64,000 nucleotides of DNA. It comes from Dermatophagoides farinae. Lineage: Eukaryota; Arthropoda; Arachnida; Sarcoptiformes; Pyroglyphidae. The notes below the pieces were generated by a model, which searched no databases, was not told where the DNA came from, and saw only the letters and a program-made list of their open reading frames with translations. The translations under genes and the position numbers were made by a program. Location of the stretch: NCBI RefSeq assembly GCF_024713945.1, contig NC_134678.1, forward strand, positions 1,798,001 through 1,862,000, read 5' to 3'. The stretch's first letter is position 1; every line of letters begins with the position of its first letter. Positions 39,501 through 53,100 of this stretch are shown here, piece after piece.

Positions 39501-42394
39501 GCAAAATTTCAACGAAAAAACAATGATTGAAACGATAAAACGTTATGGAGAATGGATTTAGGCATAGGAGAAAAAAATGTTTTTTTGCCTTCGCAGCTGA
39601 ACATTTCGGAAATGATTCCATTTTTTTCATTTCCTTTTTTTCCGGAGAATATTTATGTTTTGATTTTCGCTGTTGTTGTTGTAGATGATGATCATCGTCA
39701 ATTTATGTTTGTTGATGTACGAATTCAAAATGCAAATTCAGGAAATTGGTGATGATGATAACGATGATGACATATAATCCATTCGATTCTGTTTGTACAC
39801 CGATTGACAATAGAATTATCGTTTGAACGACAAATCGACGTTGAGATTTATTTATGTGTTTGTGATGAAAAATTCTTCCTCCAGATTCTGTAGAAAAAAA
39901 AATTGCCATGTCATTTTTTCTGCAGTTGTCAATTCCATTTTTTTTACTTTTGCTTTTGCTTTTTTCCGTTCCAAACAAATTGGTCGATTTTTTTTCTCCC
40001 TTTCTCTCTCTATCCCTCTAGAGTTTGATGCAAAAAAAACAGCCGAATTCATCCGTCAGTTATTATTGTATCGTCATTGTTGAATATTTATGCACGAACA
40101 ATATTCATAACAAACAAAAAAAAAACATATGGTTGAAACTTTATTATTCTGTATTTGTATAGAAATTGTTTGTGTATTCATGAACTTATGATTCCAAAGT
40201 GCGTGCATATTCCCATCATTCACATTTTTTATTTTAAGAATTCAAAAAAAAAATTACCAGCTAAAGAAACAAAAAAAAATATTCAGTGCTTTCATTTTTT
40301 GTTATAATTCTGTATTTCATAATACAATTTGTATCAATTTTTTTACAAAATTTTGATTCTTGATTTTTCAGTTTATTGTTCATCATTATCATTAACATTT
40401 TCATTCGATTCTTTAGAATTTTTGTTTGTTTGTTTGTTTGTTTGCATGCATAACTTATTCTGAAGTGATGTGATGTGATGCGCGTTGTAAGCGCTGCTTC
40501 GGGCCATGAAAATTTTTTTCATTCTCTTCATTATTTCATTTTCTTTGAAAAAAATCTCATTTTTTTTGGTGAGAATCTTATCTGTGAGTCCCCATTTTTC
40601 TCTATCCATGATGATTCTATTTATGTTTCATCTTGAAAATTGTAATTTTATGTTTGTTTTTTGTATGGCCAATTACTACATGATGATGGCAATCAAAATG
40701 AAAATGAAAATGAAAAAAAATAAAGAATATAATGGGTAATACGCACACACACACACGCACACAATGAAAATGGAATCGAAATTGAAAATTGTCTGTGAAA
40801 AAAAACAATGGTTAATACAAACAGTGGAAAAAAACATTTTGTCGTTTATATATCCACATAGAATCGAGGTGGTGGGTTGTTTTTTTTTTTTTTTTTTTTT
40901 TTTTTGTTGCGCTAAAAACAATTTTAATTCGTTTTTGTCGTTTTTGTCATTACTTACTTCGAACAAAAAAAAAAACAAAACAAACGCGTGATGTTTGGTC
41001 ATTTCTTTTTTTTTACACACGGACATTTTTATATAAATCCTTGAAATAAGATTAAATTTATGGTAACTTAGATGTTGTAGATTTGATAATGGACATTGTT
41101 CCAAAATATTATTGTTGTTGTTGTTGTTGTTTTTGCTATTATTACACATCGTTTTTCGTTGTATTATGTTTCATATGGATCACGAATGATAATATCTCCT
41201 TTTTTTCATCATCATCACCATTATTTCTGTTGTTTATTGCTTTTTTTTCATCATAATATATGAAGAAAAAATTTTTGTTCCAAATAACTATCTACACACT
41301 GTTTTTTTTGTCGATAATTTTTACACTTTTTTTTATCATACACACTGATGACTTGCTACCATCATTTAAAATTTGATTTTTAGATTCTTTAGAATTTTTG
41401 AAACTCATGTTTTTTTTCATTCCTGATGATTGTCGATAATAATCGTTAATCATCGGAGAAATTGCATCGTTAGTTGTTTTTTTTAAAGCATCATTCTTGA
41501 TTAATAAAAATTAGACCAAAGAATTTTTCACCATTCATAATAAGATTTTTTTGTTTTGTTTTGGTTGTTCTTGTTCATTATCCGAAACTTTTTTTTCTGC
41601 ATTCATCCTATGTGTTTGCATCCTGTTTATTAACATTTGGCTGAGTGTGAATATTAAATATCACATAAAAATAGCATAAATTTGCAACAAAAAAAATGGA
41701 AACCAATCCGGTTTCGAAGAATTTGATCGCTTAAAACTTTTCACCCCTTTCTACATGGTCGTGGTAAAATTTCAATCAACGCACACACACACACACACAC
41801 GCTTAATGCTAATTAATTGGTTTTTTTTCTTCTTCTATCCATATTAGTTTTTATCATTCATTCGGAATCGCTGAAAGGCATTTATATTTGTTCCTTTTCG
41901 ATATTGGAAATGAAACAATAAAAAGTTCATCATTAGCAGAATTCATTTCTATATATATACTTGAAGCGTGGATATATCGACAAAACAGTCAATTCAATGA
42001 ATTTCCATAAACCAACAATGATATATAAATCAATATTTTCACATTTATATAGTTAATGAACAAGATCTACAATAAAACGCCCAAAGAATATAAAAATTGT
42101 GTGTGTGTGTGTGTGTGTGCGTGCCAACTAACTAACTAACTAACTAACGAACGAATTATTCATAAGGAAATGTACGTTTTTTTTCTCGTTACTGTTCTCT
42201 TGATGATGAATGAAAAATGATGGTAGTAATAATGAATTGATAATAAATAGAACCAAATCGATGAATGCCAACCATTCTACTTGACAATAATAAATGTGTG
42301 AATTAATACAGAATTAAATGAATATGAATTTACGTGGAACATAATGTTTTAAGAAGAAAATTGCTCAACAATTCATTAATGACAAAAAATACAG

Positions 42395-45300
42395 ATGATG
42401 AGTATGGATAAAACGGATAAAACTAATGATCAACAAACACAATCTTTACCACCACAACAAGCCTCATCATCATCATCAGCAGTGGCAACAGCAGCGACAG
42501 CAACAGCATCGAATGATATTCTAATGAGTGAAAAACAATGTGGCTCCATATTAAATTCGACGCCAGTTACTGGTGATGGTGGTGGTGGCGGTGGTTGTGA
42601 TGGATCGATCAATCAGCCAACAACCACAACTACAACAACAATAATTACTAATAATAAACATGAATCAATTCAATTAAAACCACGAATGTCTGCAAAACTT
42701 CCTCCACATCATCATATACGAGGTGATGATACACATGAGATTGAAAATGCAAACACTGGCGATAATCTTAAATCATCAAGACGAAGTTATTATTCTGATT
42801 CTTCGGATCGTGCAAAATTACCCCTACATCAACGTCTAGTCGCTTATCTACGTATCAAATCTCGATTATTATCTTGTAGCCTATATTTTCTTATCATTTT
42901 TCTATCATTAGCTGTATTGTTTGCTGTAGCGATTGTAATCTATTATATATTGACCATTTATTATCATAGACAAGCTATTTCGATCGATACCGGTGAGTTT
43001 GTTGTTTTTATTTTTTTTTTTCTATCTTAACCTTAAGGTTTTTTTTATGAATGAATGAATTACAGACAGCTGCATACCGATGAGAGTAACTTTGTGCCAA
43101 AAGTTCAATGTTCAATATTCATATACAAAACTACCGAATCGTTTTGGTCAAATCGATCAATCTATTATAAATGATAAATTAACATCAACATATTCAACCA
43201 TTTTGGGTATCAAATGTTTTACATTGTTGCCTCTATTTTTATGTTCACAATTGGTGCCCAGATGTAATAGCAGTGGACATGCTGTACCAATGTGTAAACA
43301 AATTTGTAAAGGTTTGTTATATATATTTGTTTTTATATTGTTGTTGAAATTGTTCCTGAAACAAGTATTGTCTTCATTTTTCGTTTTTTTTTACTTTTGC
43401 TCTGATTTGCAAATAGAATCCATACATCGATGTAGCTTCTTCCTGGATATATTTGATATTGAATGGCCGGATGAAATTGATTGTGACAAATTACCGGATA
43501 GTAATGATCCGGATATATGTGTTGGAAATCGTCAAGCAATGGAACTAAATCAATTGGCAAATCGACATAGTAAGTGAAATTGTAATGGATGAATGGATAA
43601 AAAAAAATACTATGCCAATGAAAGTGAATCTCAAATGTGCATGCATAATGTTTTTTTTTCACTCTATACTTTTTTTTCTTTGCTTGTTTAGTCTAGCGAA
43701 TCATTTTTTGTTTTGTATTTCAATTTTGTTCTAGTTTTTCTTTAAAGTCTTGATGATAATAATAATAATAATAATAATCAAACGACCGGTAATTTTTTTT
43801 TCTTTTTCGCTCTCAATATCTTGTCATTTATTTTTTTTTTCAGTATGCAAAGAGAATGGTTTCCGCTGTGATCAGACACGATGTATACCACCAAATTGGA
43901 AATGTGATGGATATATGGATTGTAATGATTCATTAGATGAAAGACATTGTAATGAATGTCGAGATGATCAATTCTATTGTAGTCATGGTGTTTGTATTAA
44001 TCGTAGTAATATTTGTGATGGTAAACCTGATTGTCCAGATGGTCGTGACGAACGACAATGCTGTATGTGTCATTATCATAGATTTTGTTTTTTGTTCGAC
44101 AAGTAATTTTTCTTTTTCTTTTTTTTTATTTCATCTTTTGTTTTGGGAATCAAATATACAATGAAAATCATGTTCTATTTTTTGCAACAAAAAAAAAACC
44201 GAACCAAATTGAAACAATGATAACGATAAAACAAAATAGTTCGTTTAAGTGATTCGATGGGTTTGAATGGCCAAGGAAAGCTACAAGTTTGGAATCCACT
44301 GCTTAGTCAATGGGATGAAATGTGTGGTGAAGATTGGCAAGTTCCTGAACAAAGTGAAGAAGTTTGCCGTCTATTGGGATATCAATCATCGAACGAGACT
44401 AGACTACAGGATGAGACATCGGTTATCCGTAGCCGATATTTGCCACCAAAATTCAATCATGGTCGATCAAATTTTTCACCAAAACGAATTCGTTTTTCTA
44501 GCCTATTGAATAGAGATGACAAATGTAGAGATTCGGATACAAGTGTTCATATTAAATGCCATAATTTTGAATGTGGAAGGCCATCACATTTTCATCAAAG
44601 ACGACGTCGTAATACAAGAATCGTTGGTGGTGAAGAATCTTATCCTGGTAAATGGCCTTGGCTTGTGTCGTTTCATGGTGGACCAGCCGAAGTATTTTTT
44701 TGTGCCGGTGTTCTAATCTCCGATTGGTGGGTGTTGACAGCCGCTCATTGTATTGGAACGTGAGTGCTTTTTTTACTTTTTTTCTTAATGACTTTTTTCA
44801 TTAATGTGTGATAATTTAACCATTAGTAAGAACAACACTTCCGGATGGACGATAAATTTAGGAGTGACACGTCGTACATCAACACCTTTATTTGTACGAC
44901 AACGACAAGTAGCCAAATTGATTAAACATCCTGGTTTTCAAATGTCTGTCGATTATTATTATTCGGACGATATTGCATTAGTGTTGCTCAAAGAAAAGGT
45001 GGAATTTGATGAATTTTTAAGACCTGTATGTCTTCCGGCTAATTCCAGTGTAGAAGTAGCACCAGGTATGTTGACTATAATCATAATAATCATCTTGATG
45101 ATGATGATGATCGTCATCTTGAAGAAAATTTTTTTTTCTTTCCAAATAATTATTATTATATATCTCATCATTGTTTTCAAATTTTTTTTCTCTTGTGTTT
45201 CTCTATTGTGCTTGTGCATTAATGCATATAATAAATAAAATACAGGTACAAAATGTATGGTGATCGGGTGGGGCAAAAAAATCCACGACGACTATGCTGA

Positions 45301-45661
45301 TTATCAATCAGCCATTCATGAAGTCGAAGTGCCTATTGTATCACATCGTAAATGTATCCAATGGTATGCCAAACAATTACCGTATCATCCAATACCAACA
45401 ACGATGGTTTGTGCTGGTTATGAACAAGGCAAAAAAGATGCTTGCCAAGGCGATAGTGGTGGTCCTTTATTATGTTATAATGAAGATCAAAGCTGGTTTG
45501 TTGCCGGAATTGTTTCTTGGGGTATTAATTGTGCACAACCACAATTGCCTGGAATCTATACGAATGTACCGAAATATTTGAATTGGATCAAAATGACAAC
45601 GAATGAACACGAGAAACCAATTTCGATTGATAATAATCTTGATTATTTGATGTTATCCTGA
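42395..45661 (+). CDS. Corin-like type II transmembrane serine protease, 7 exons
   Basis: Exons: 42395-42992, 43066-43311, 43417-43569, 43844-44062, 44240-44759, 44827-45065, 45246-45661; 796 residues, all phases consistent. Order of parts: low-complexity cytoplasmic tail (1-160), one membrane helix (about 162-190), Frizzled cysteine-rich domain (about 200-330, with CIPMRVTLC, LFLCS and the conserved cysteines), two LDL-receptor class A repeats (333-405), a scavenger-receptor cysteine-rich domain (about 406-515), and a trypsin domain activated at Arg532/Ile533 (RIVGG). The catalytic triad is His575 (TAAHC), Asp627 (DDIAL) and Ser729 (GDSGG). Asp723 predicts cleavage after Lys/Arg. Fz-LDLa-SRCR-trypsin is the corin layout; vertebrate corin has more Fz and LDLa repeats, and the insect protein is shorter, as here. 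The arthropod substrate is unknown. TACAG right before the ATG suggests a 5' untranslated intron. Confidence 0.93.
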
Positions 45662-48600
45662 AAAAAATCTTGGGACCAAAAATTTTGCCTTAAAAAAATC
45701 GTTCATCAAAATCGTTCTATCTTCGTTAACTGTTGTTACTCGATATGTTACGTGTTTTTTGCATTTTTTTTTTAATTTTGTACATTTTCATCTCTCATAT
45801 TTAGATATCGGGAAAAAAACAGGATCCATCAATGTGTATGATGATGATAATCATTCCTAATGTTAATCAACCAATCAACCAACCACATGGAAAAACCATA
45901 CAAGAAAAAAAAATTTAGCAAAAAAAATACCATAAAAAATCAACAACATACATACAGCATAAACTAACTAGTACAGAATTTCCATCAGATAGATTAATTT
46001 ATCAAATGCTGTGCTTGCAAAAAAAAAAAATACGATGCTGAACAGTTTTCTTTCCGTATATAGAGAGAGTGAGAAAGAGAAACCCAATCTTCACATACTA
46101 CCCGAAAAAATTGTGGAACATTGGTGTGATAAAATTCCGAATGATTTCAAATGTCCATTAGTCTGCTAGATGTTTGTTAAGGTTTCCAAAAATGAAAAAA
46201 AACTGCTTACTAATACAAAATAAATAAATATCTAAGTGCAGGTGTGTGTGTGTGTGTGTGTGTTTGCAGAATGTGTCCAATTGTAAAGCCATGAAAACCA
46301 CACAAAAACCAGAAATATAAAATTTTCCAATTTTAAGAATTTGGCCAATTTTAAAATAAATACCAACAAAGTGTCATCATTCAATAATTCAGGCTGGCTA
46401 CTTAGTCATTGCGCGCACACACACACACACACATACAAACAAAACCCAATTATTCCCGTTCATATATTTACAGAATTTTACGACGACATTAATCTAGAAA
46501 AAAAAAACAGAAAAATCTGATTAACTTTGCAATTTTGGTTGTGAATTTTTTTTTCTTCACCATCTTTGTTTGTTGTAATGTAACGAAGAAGAGATGAAAG
46601 AAAAAACTGAAAAAAGACAAACAAACAAACAAAAAAGAATTTGACTTGAAACTAAACTAAACTAAACTAACCATGAAAATCAAATTTGAAATTTAAAATA
46701 TTCCTTTTCCATTGAAATTTCTATATGTTTTTTTATATATATGAAAATTTTAACAAAAAACCAAAAAAAAGAACAAACACACACACACACACACACACAA
46801 ATACAAATACAAATACACTAAAAAAAACCGATGGTTGTTGTCCAATCAAAAACAAAAAAAAAACAGAACTTATTCTGCATTTTTTTTTCTATTACTATTC
46901 TCTTTATATATGTATAATTAGGACAAGACTATATATTGTATTGTATGATGAATTTTATATACACCAGAATATTCTGTATATATTCAACATATAAAAAAAT
47001 GATGATGTTGATGACTTTACATAAAGTTGAAAATATTTTTTTTTCTCTTTTCCGTCTTGTTTATGGAAAAAAAACAAGAATTGGCTGAAAATTAAAGAAT
47101 AAATAAATAAATAGAATGGCAACGTTTTTTTGTTTTGTTTTGTTCCACCATATACGTACCATTCTTTTTATCATTCTTGGGAATTGAATTTTCGATCATT
47201 CTACTGAAATCCACTATCCAGATATATTATATGAATAAATGAATGTCACACATACAGAACAGCGGAAAAAAATTTTTTTTTCCAATATTGAAAGTCAATT
47301 TTCTTCTTTTTCAAAAAAAAAACGTTATTACGTGACTCGTTTATTTTTTTCCACAAGAATTGTAATTTTTCATTGAAAAATTTTTGCCAAGTAAACTTTT
47401 TTTTAATTTATTTCACTACACCGAAAATGATCATATCGATAAATAGATCAATTTGATATTTCACTTTAAAGGCAATTATGAGAGGAAAAAATTACAATTA
47501 CAAATACAATTAATTCATCTAATTTGTATGAAAGCCAAATTGGTTTTGTTTTGTTTTGTTTTTTTTTTCATCTGTTATCGAGCCAAATTGTTTTGTCATT
47601 ACCCGGTGTTTATTTGACACTTTCATTCATTGATTTTATTAAAGCACTGAACAATGATGATAGCTTTTCTTCTTTTTTTTTTTGATTGTTGTTCAAAAAA
47701 TGGGATTTTTTTTTTGCTCCACAACTGTTGTTATTTTCATCAACTCAAAAAAAAGTAATTCGATGCAAACAAACAAAAAAAAAATAACGAAAAAAAAACA
47801 AAGGAATATATAAAACAAAGGTAGAAATGGCTACAAACAATGCAAAAGTAAAACAAAAAATTTAAAATGTCATGAAATGATTTCGTCTACAATATACCAG
47901 TCAATAGAGAGGATTAATGACAGAAAAAAAATTGATGACAGCAGATTTCTTTTGTTTTCTGTTGTTGACATGTTTCATAGATTTTACCAGTTTCACCAGT
48001 CAGTCACTTTGTCATCATTATAATAGTACAGGTGAAAAAAAATGTTTCCATAATTACCGCTGTTCTGTAATTTTTGTTGATGACAAAATTAAATATATTC
48101 AAATGAGAAAATGATTTTATGAAAAAAAAATGAAATAAAATCTGTCATTTGTCTATTCGAAATTTTTTTTTGCTGCGCTTGTGAACACACACAAAAAAAA
48201 ATGATGGATTTTCAAGGATTTTTTTTTCTCTCTATGATTATTCATTATCGTTGATGACCATTCGGCACGCATTTTTCATTTATTTAATTTTCATTGCTGA
48301 AATATTCTAAATTCATTTCATTTCATGGAACATTAAATCTATGATGATGATGATTATTTCACTTAACAAAATTGCACTATAGTATTGACATTGTGATGAT
48401 CAAGGACTTTCCCTAAGCATTTTTTTGAATGAATGAATGAATACACTGATGGAAAAAATCCCAAATTATCAGGAAAATCAAAAATTTGACCTGTATATTT
48501 ATATAATCGATGAAATCCATAATCAATGAATGATTTTGCTGTTAAAATTTATTATTTTATCGATAAAGATGATGATGACCATTGCATGGATTTAGATGTT

Positions 48601-49637
48601 TATTTGTACGATGATTTGTACCATTCAAAAAATAATAATAATAATAATAAGTTCATCAGTTTAGTTGGTCAATCTATTACTAATTCAATTTGAATCATAA
48701 TTCATCACCGAAAGTAATGATTATCATCAACATTTATGTAAGTTTATGTCGAAAATCAAAAAAAAAAATTTTTTTTTATTTGCCCAAGTTTCTCGGTCAA
48801 TTTGGTCTTATGTGGCCATATAATTGATATTGATATATCATAAATCAGAAAAAAAATATCGGCCATCAATTTGAAGCCATGTGTACACGACATTCATCAT
48901 CTATCAATCATGTTTTCGTTTGTTTGTATTTTATGTTCATGTTTATTTGTTATAAACAAAGGTCATTGTTATATGTTTTTGCAAATCATATATGACTGTA
49001 TGTTGTATTACCTGGATCGATCACTAGATCAATAGATTATTTGTGTTTGTTTAACATGTTTTTTTTGTTTGTTTGTTTAGTTGTTTGTCAATGGTCAGAA
49101 AAAAGAACATAGTTGGATCATAGACAAAGTTCAAGTGTTTTTATCATCATAATGTTTGATTTTGAAGAACAAAATAATCTTCAAAATTAAATGAATAAAA
49201 AAAAACATAAACATTTACATCATAAAAATAATGATGATGATGATGAGAAAATTCTGTAATCGATTGTTTTATCGATGATTATATGATTATTGTCATCATA
49301 ATCGTTGTGATTTAAAAAAAATTCTAAATTATTATTGGTTGTTTTTTGTTTCATTTTTTTTATCATTTCAGGTCTATTCCATTCAATTTATTCTATTTAA
49401 CGAAAAGACGTATGTATAAAATGAAAATAAAAATAAATAAAATTTATGACGACGACCTTCATTTATGACAGAAACTCAAAAATCGATTCATAAAATAACA
49501 CAGAGCATGTTTAAAGTTTAGATTTATTATTATTCAGTCTGATTTTTGGAATTGTGTTTCTTCTTTTTTTTTCCTTTGTTGCGTTCATTCTATTTTTTTT
49601 TTCATTTCAAATTTCGTCAATCATCCATACGTCAACA
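45662..49637. other. Intergenic region between the corin-like gene and the cysteine-rich gene
   Basis: About 4 kb of AT-rich, microsatellite-dense DNA, including (GT)n near 46246, (CA)n near 46775 and ACTAA repeats near 46650. Candidate AATAAA signals for the corin-like gene lie near 46219. A short secreted-looking frame at 47917-48114 is noted but not called. A good acceptor-like TTATTATTCAG near 49535-49545 may belong to a 5' untranslated intron of the next gene. Confidence 0.5.
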
Positions 49638-50191
49638 ATGGCTTTTCATTGCCATTCATTATTATCGATATTGATTATCATATCAGCTCTAATTCTAAAT
49701 GAATATTTGACCAATGTTTCATCACAGAATAATTCTACAGAAAATTGTATATGCGATGTAAAATATTTTGGCCAATATTGTGGTATTACATTGAATGAAA
49801 AAAATCCCAACAATGAATGCAGTACAAATATGTATTTATGTGGTAAATCAAATCTTAAATCCATTGCTGTATTATTGAAAACCTGTAAACCAGGTGTCAA
49901 TTGTGATCAAAGATTGAATGGAGGTTAGTTTATGTTTATGTATGTTTTATTTTATTATTATTGTAATTTCATTTTCAATATTATATTCAAGGAAATGCCT
50001 GTTATCAGAATGCAAAATGTTATTGTCCACCACAATTGGCACGTAAAAAGAAATATTGTGGATCCGATTTACAAGGTGCTGATTGTAAAGCCGATATTAT
50101 TTATCGTTGTCCAATGGTTCGACGTTATCAGGCTAGTCCTGAAGATGCTTGCCCGTTTGGATGTGAAGATGGCAAATGTATGACACAGTGA
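49638..50191 (+). CDS. Small secreted cysteine-rich protein, 2 exons (49638-49923, 49992-50191)
   Basis: Function not recognised. It encodes 161 residues: a hydrophobic signal peptide (about 1-30), an Asn-rich linker with possible N-glycosylation, then 16 cysteines spread to the C-terminus, consistent with eight disulfides. The first cysteines form an EGF-like tail (CICDVKYFGQYCG). Later blocks read CYQNAKCYCPPQ, YCGSDL, CPFGCEDGKC. The intron is 68 bp, GTTAGT..CAAG, and phase matches (Gly codon split). An AATAAA at 50442-50447 sits about 250 bp after the stop. The ORF continues upstream of 49638, but the signal peptide fits this ATG. It could be an extracellular matrix, salivary or other secreted product; a disulfide-rich fold is all the sequence supports. 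Confidence 0.85.
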
Positions 50192-53100
50192 ATCGTTGAA
50201 ATTTAAATTAGAAAAAAAAATTCAATTATCGACCACTGTGGATTTTGGTTGAATCAATTAGATTAGTTTGTAGATTTAATTATAATCTATAATGGAAAAT
50301 GCAATGTTTTTTTTCAGGTAATCCATTTCTATCATTATCATTATCAATATTCACATGTAAAATAATGTTTTTTTTCCCCATTTATTTTCGATTTAGTTTC
50401 ATTTATTATTATTATTATGATGATGATGATGATGATGATATAATAAAAAGTTAATGATTTCAATTTCAATGATTCATTTGTTGTTGTTAATAATAATAAT
50501 TTGATTATTATTGTTAATGTTTGAAAATGGATGGATGGCCAGATTTCATTTTTTTTTGTCTGTTTGCGATTACCTTACATTTTTTGTTTCCTCATGTATG
50601 TTTGATGATCTGAAAAAAAAGAGTTTATTTCACTATGGCAATGCAACATTTATGTGTGTTTTTATAATTTTTGTTCCTTAATACAGTTCATTTACAATAA
50701 TGTTGTTGTTGAAAAAAAAAATTTTTTTTGTTGCTTCCATCATCATCCATCAAAGTTTTTTTTCTTTTGAATTTCATTTTCAATTTTTATCAACTAATTA
50801 GCCTAAAGATGAGTGAATGAAAAAAAAACAATCGATAATAAACATTCAATGGTGATTCTTAACGAAATCAACACCCCTTCACTTAAATCACATGATGATC
50901 ATCACACAACGACAGCCGGCCACAAATTACTTTTATAATGATGATCATTTATAATGAAACCTCAATGGCTGACTTCCTCATTTTATCGTTTCTCATGTAG
51001 TGTAGAAAAGAAAAAATTTACATTTTTAGTTCAATTCGATTGATAAATCAATCAATCATTCCATGGTTGAAGAATAAGTTTGCATATCGATCAATTGAAT
51101 GTTCCAAAAAAAAAAAAAACACAAATCCAAAACGAAAGCCAAAGCAATTAAAAGTGTTTTGACACCATTGAATATTTATTGACGACGAACATCATTTGAT
51201 TGATTGATGAATTTTTTCTTTCTTTTTTTTCGCTCATTTGGATATGAACAGGTGTCAAGTGTATGTGATATGTTCATAGCTTTCAATTTCATGTCGAATA
51301 AAAGCGGCAATTGTTTTGTTTTGCGTTTTTATTATTTTTTTTTTTTTTTTTGTTGCAAAGCTATAATTTACATTTTCCTTCCAAATAGATTAACCGAGCG
51401 ACAATCGACAATTGTTGATCTCGTTTTTTTTTGTGTTTTTGAAGCTGTAAAAAATTTTTTTCCCCCATAATAATAAGCCGGACAAATCAATTAACACACA
51501 ACGGCGATTATTTATCTATCATTGGATTTGATCTAGTTTTTTTTGTTTTATGAAATTTAATTAAATTTTTTTTTTTGGGTTTTCCAATACACAAAGCCTG
51601 CATATTGTTCCGATTGAAGATGAAAAGTTTGCATTTTGTTACGTCATTCTAAACGAATTTTTATTTTTTCTATGGACAAAACAAAAAAAAACTCTAATCA
51701 ATCATAAACATTGAAACCAAGAGAAAGGAATAGAGAGAGGTAGAGAGAGAGAGAAAACCAATCAAGATGATAAATTTAGTTTTTTTAGCCAATTTGATTT
51801 TGATTCAACACACATAGTAGTAAAAAAAAACAAAACAAAGAGTAAATTAACATGAAAAAAGTAGCTAAGAAGATTACTCAATTATAAACAATCTTCTTAT
51901 ATATAATAATAGAAAATAGAATTGAATCGAAAATTTGGAGAAGAAAAAATCGTTATTTTTTTCATCCAGGAGAAAAGTAGTACAGTGGTACATTGAAAGT
52001 AAAACCAAAGGAAATTGAGATTGGATGTGATAATGATGATGATGATGATGATGATGTTACATTATACACAAAACAGTTCGTTGATGATCGTTGCTACCAT
52101 TATTTTATTCGTATGTGTGTGTGTATGTGTTTGTGGCAATTTTTTTTCTTGATGCAATAAAATGAAATAGGTGTGTATACACACACACACACATTGCCAC
52201 AAAAAAAATTTAATCGAATCAACAAACACAAGATACTATAGTATAGACAAGACAATCGATACTATTATCATATCGATCTTTTTCTATATAGATCACACCT
52301 TGATTTAGATCATGATGATGATGATGATGATGAAAGATGGAAAAGAAAAAAAAATTGAGGAAGAAAATCAAATTTTATTTAACTATCGAACTAATTTTAG
52401 GTAAATGAATGAATGAATGAATTTTGTAAATTGCTGAAAATAAAAAAAAACACATTTGCAACCATCGAAAAGATTTTCACCTTCTTCTTCTTCTTCTTCT
52501 TCTTTAATATGATAATATCCGGGTTTTTTTTCAACATAAAAAAAACATGCAATGTTTTCATTTTGCGGTTTCTCACTTTATTCAAACACGAAGATGATAA
52601 TATACAGATATTTAACGATTTAATATTGGCGAATTATTTTTTTTTCTTTTTGCCAATCCATGACAAGTTACAATGAATGAATGAATGAATGAATGTATCA
52701 TAAATTTAGACATGCTTTCATTTATCTTTGCCAACAGTCAAACAATATTCCATGACCGACATGTTTTAGTTCATCATCGTGAATACAATGACGGTGTGGT
52801 TATAATACACAAAAATTTTCAAAACAGTAAAACAGAAACTGATTTGTAAAATGATCCTGTTGTTGCAGGACAATCCAAAATTGTTTGTCATAATTTTTTT
52901 GTTTTGTTTTGTTTGTTTGTTGACAAACATACTGACCATCTTGTCAGTTTTGTTGTTGTTGTTGCTGTTGTTGTTGTAGTTTGGTGTTCCGCGTATATAT
53001 ATTATTGTAATAGTTCCTGGAAAATCCATCCATTTAGCGTAACATTTTGTTGTTGGGTAATTAATTTCCTTTTTTTTATTTTGAATTGAATTTTCTGTGA

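Larger units (their letters stand above)
25576..42394. other. Large gene desert between TFDP and the corin-like gene
   Basis: About 16.8 kb of repeat-rich DNA with no gene I can support. It is full of poly-T/poly-A runs, (GAT)n/(ATC)n, (GT)n, (GTT)n/(CAA)n and GAAT repeats. Part may be the promoter or 5' untranslated introns of TFDP (left) or of the corin-like gene (right, which has TACAG directly before its ATG). Items inside worth noting: an E2F-type site at 26641-26652, a secreted-looking minus-strand frame at 27337-27576, a 172-codon open frame at 37580-38098, and a palindrome at 30926-30941. Confidence 0.55.

Noticed and set aside
40676-41149. 157-codon minus-strand frame
   Set aside because: Long Asn, Lys and Phe runs from repeats; no recognisable domain.
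52128-52204. Inverted repeat TTTGTGGCAAT / ATTGCCACAAA flanking CA repeats
   Set aside because: Only an 11-bp stem with a long loop; likely a chance pairing in repeat DNA.
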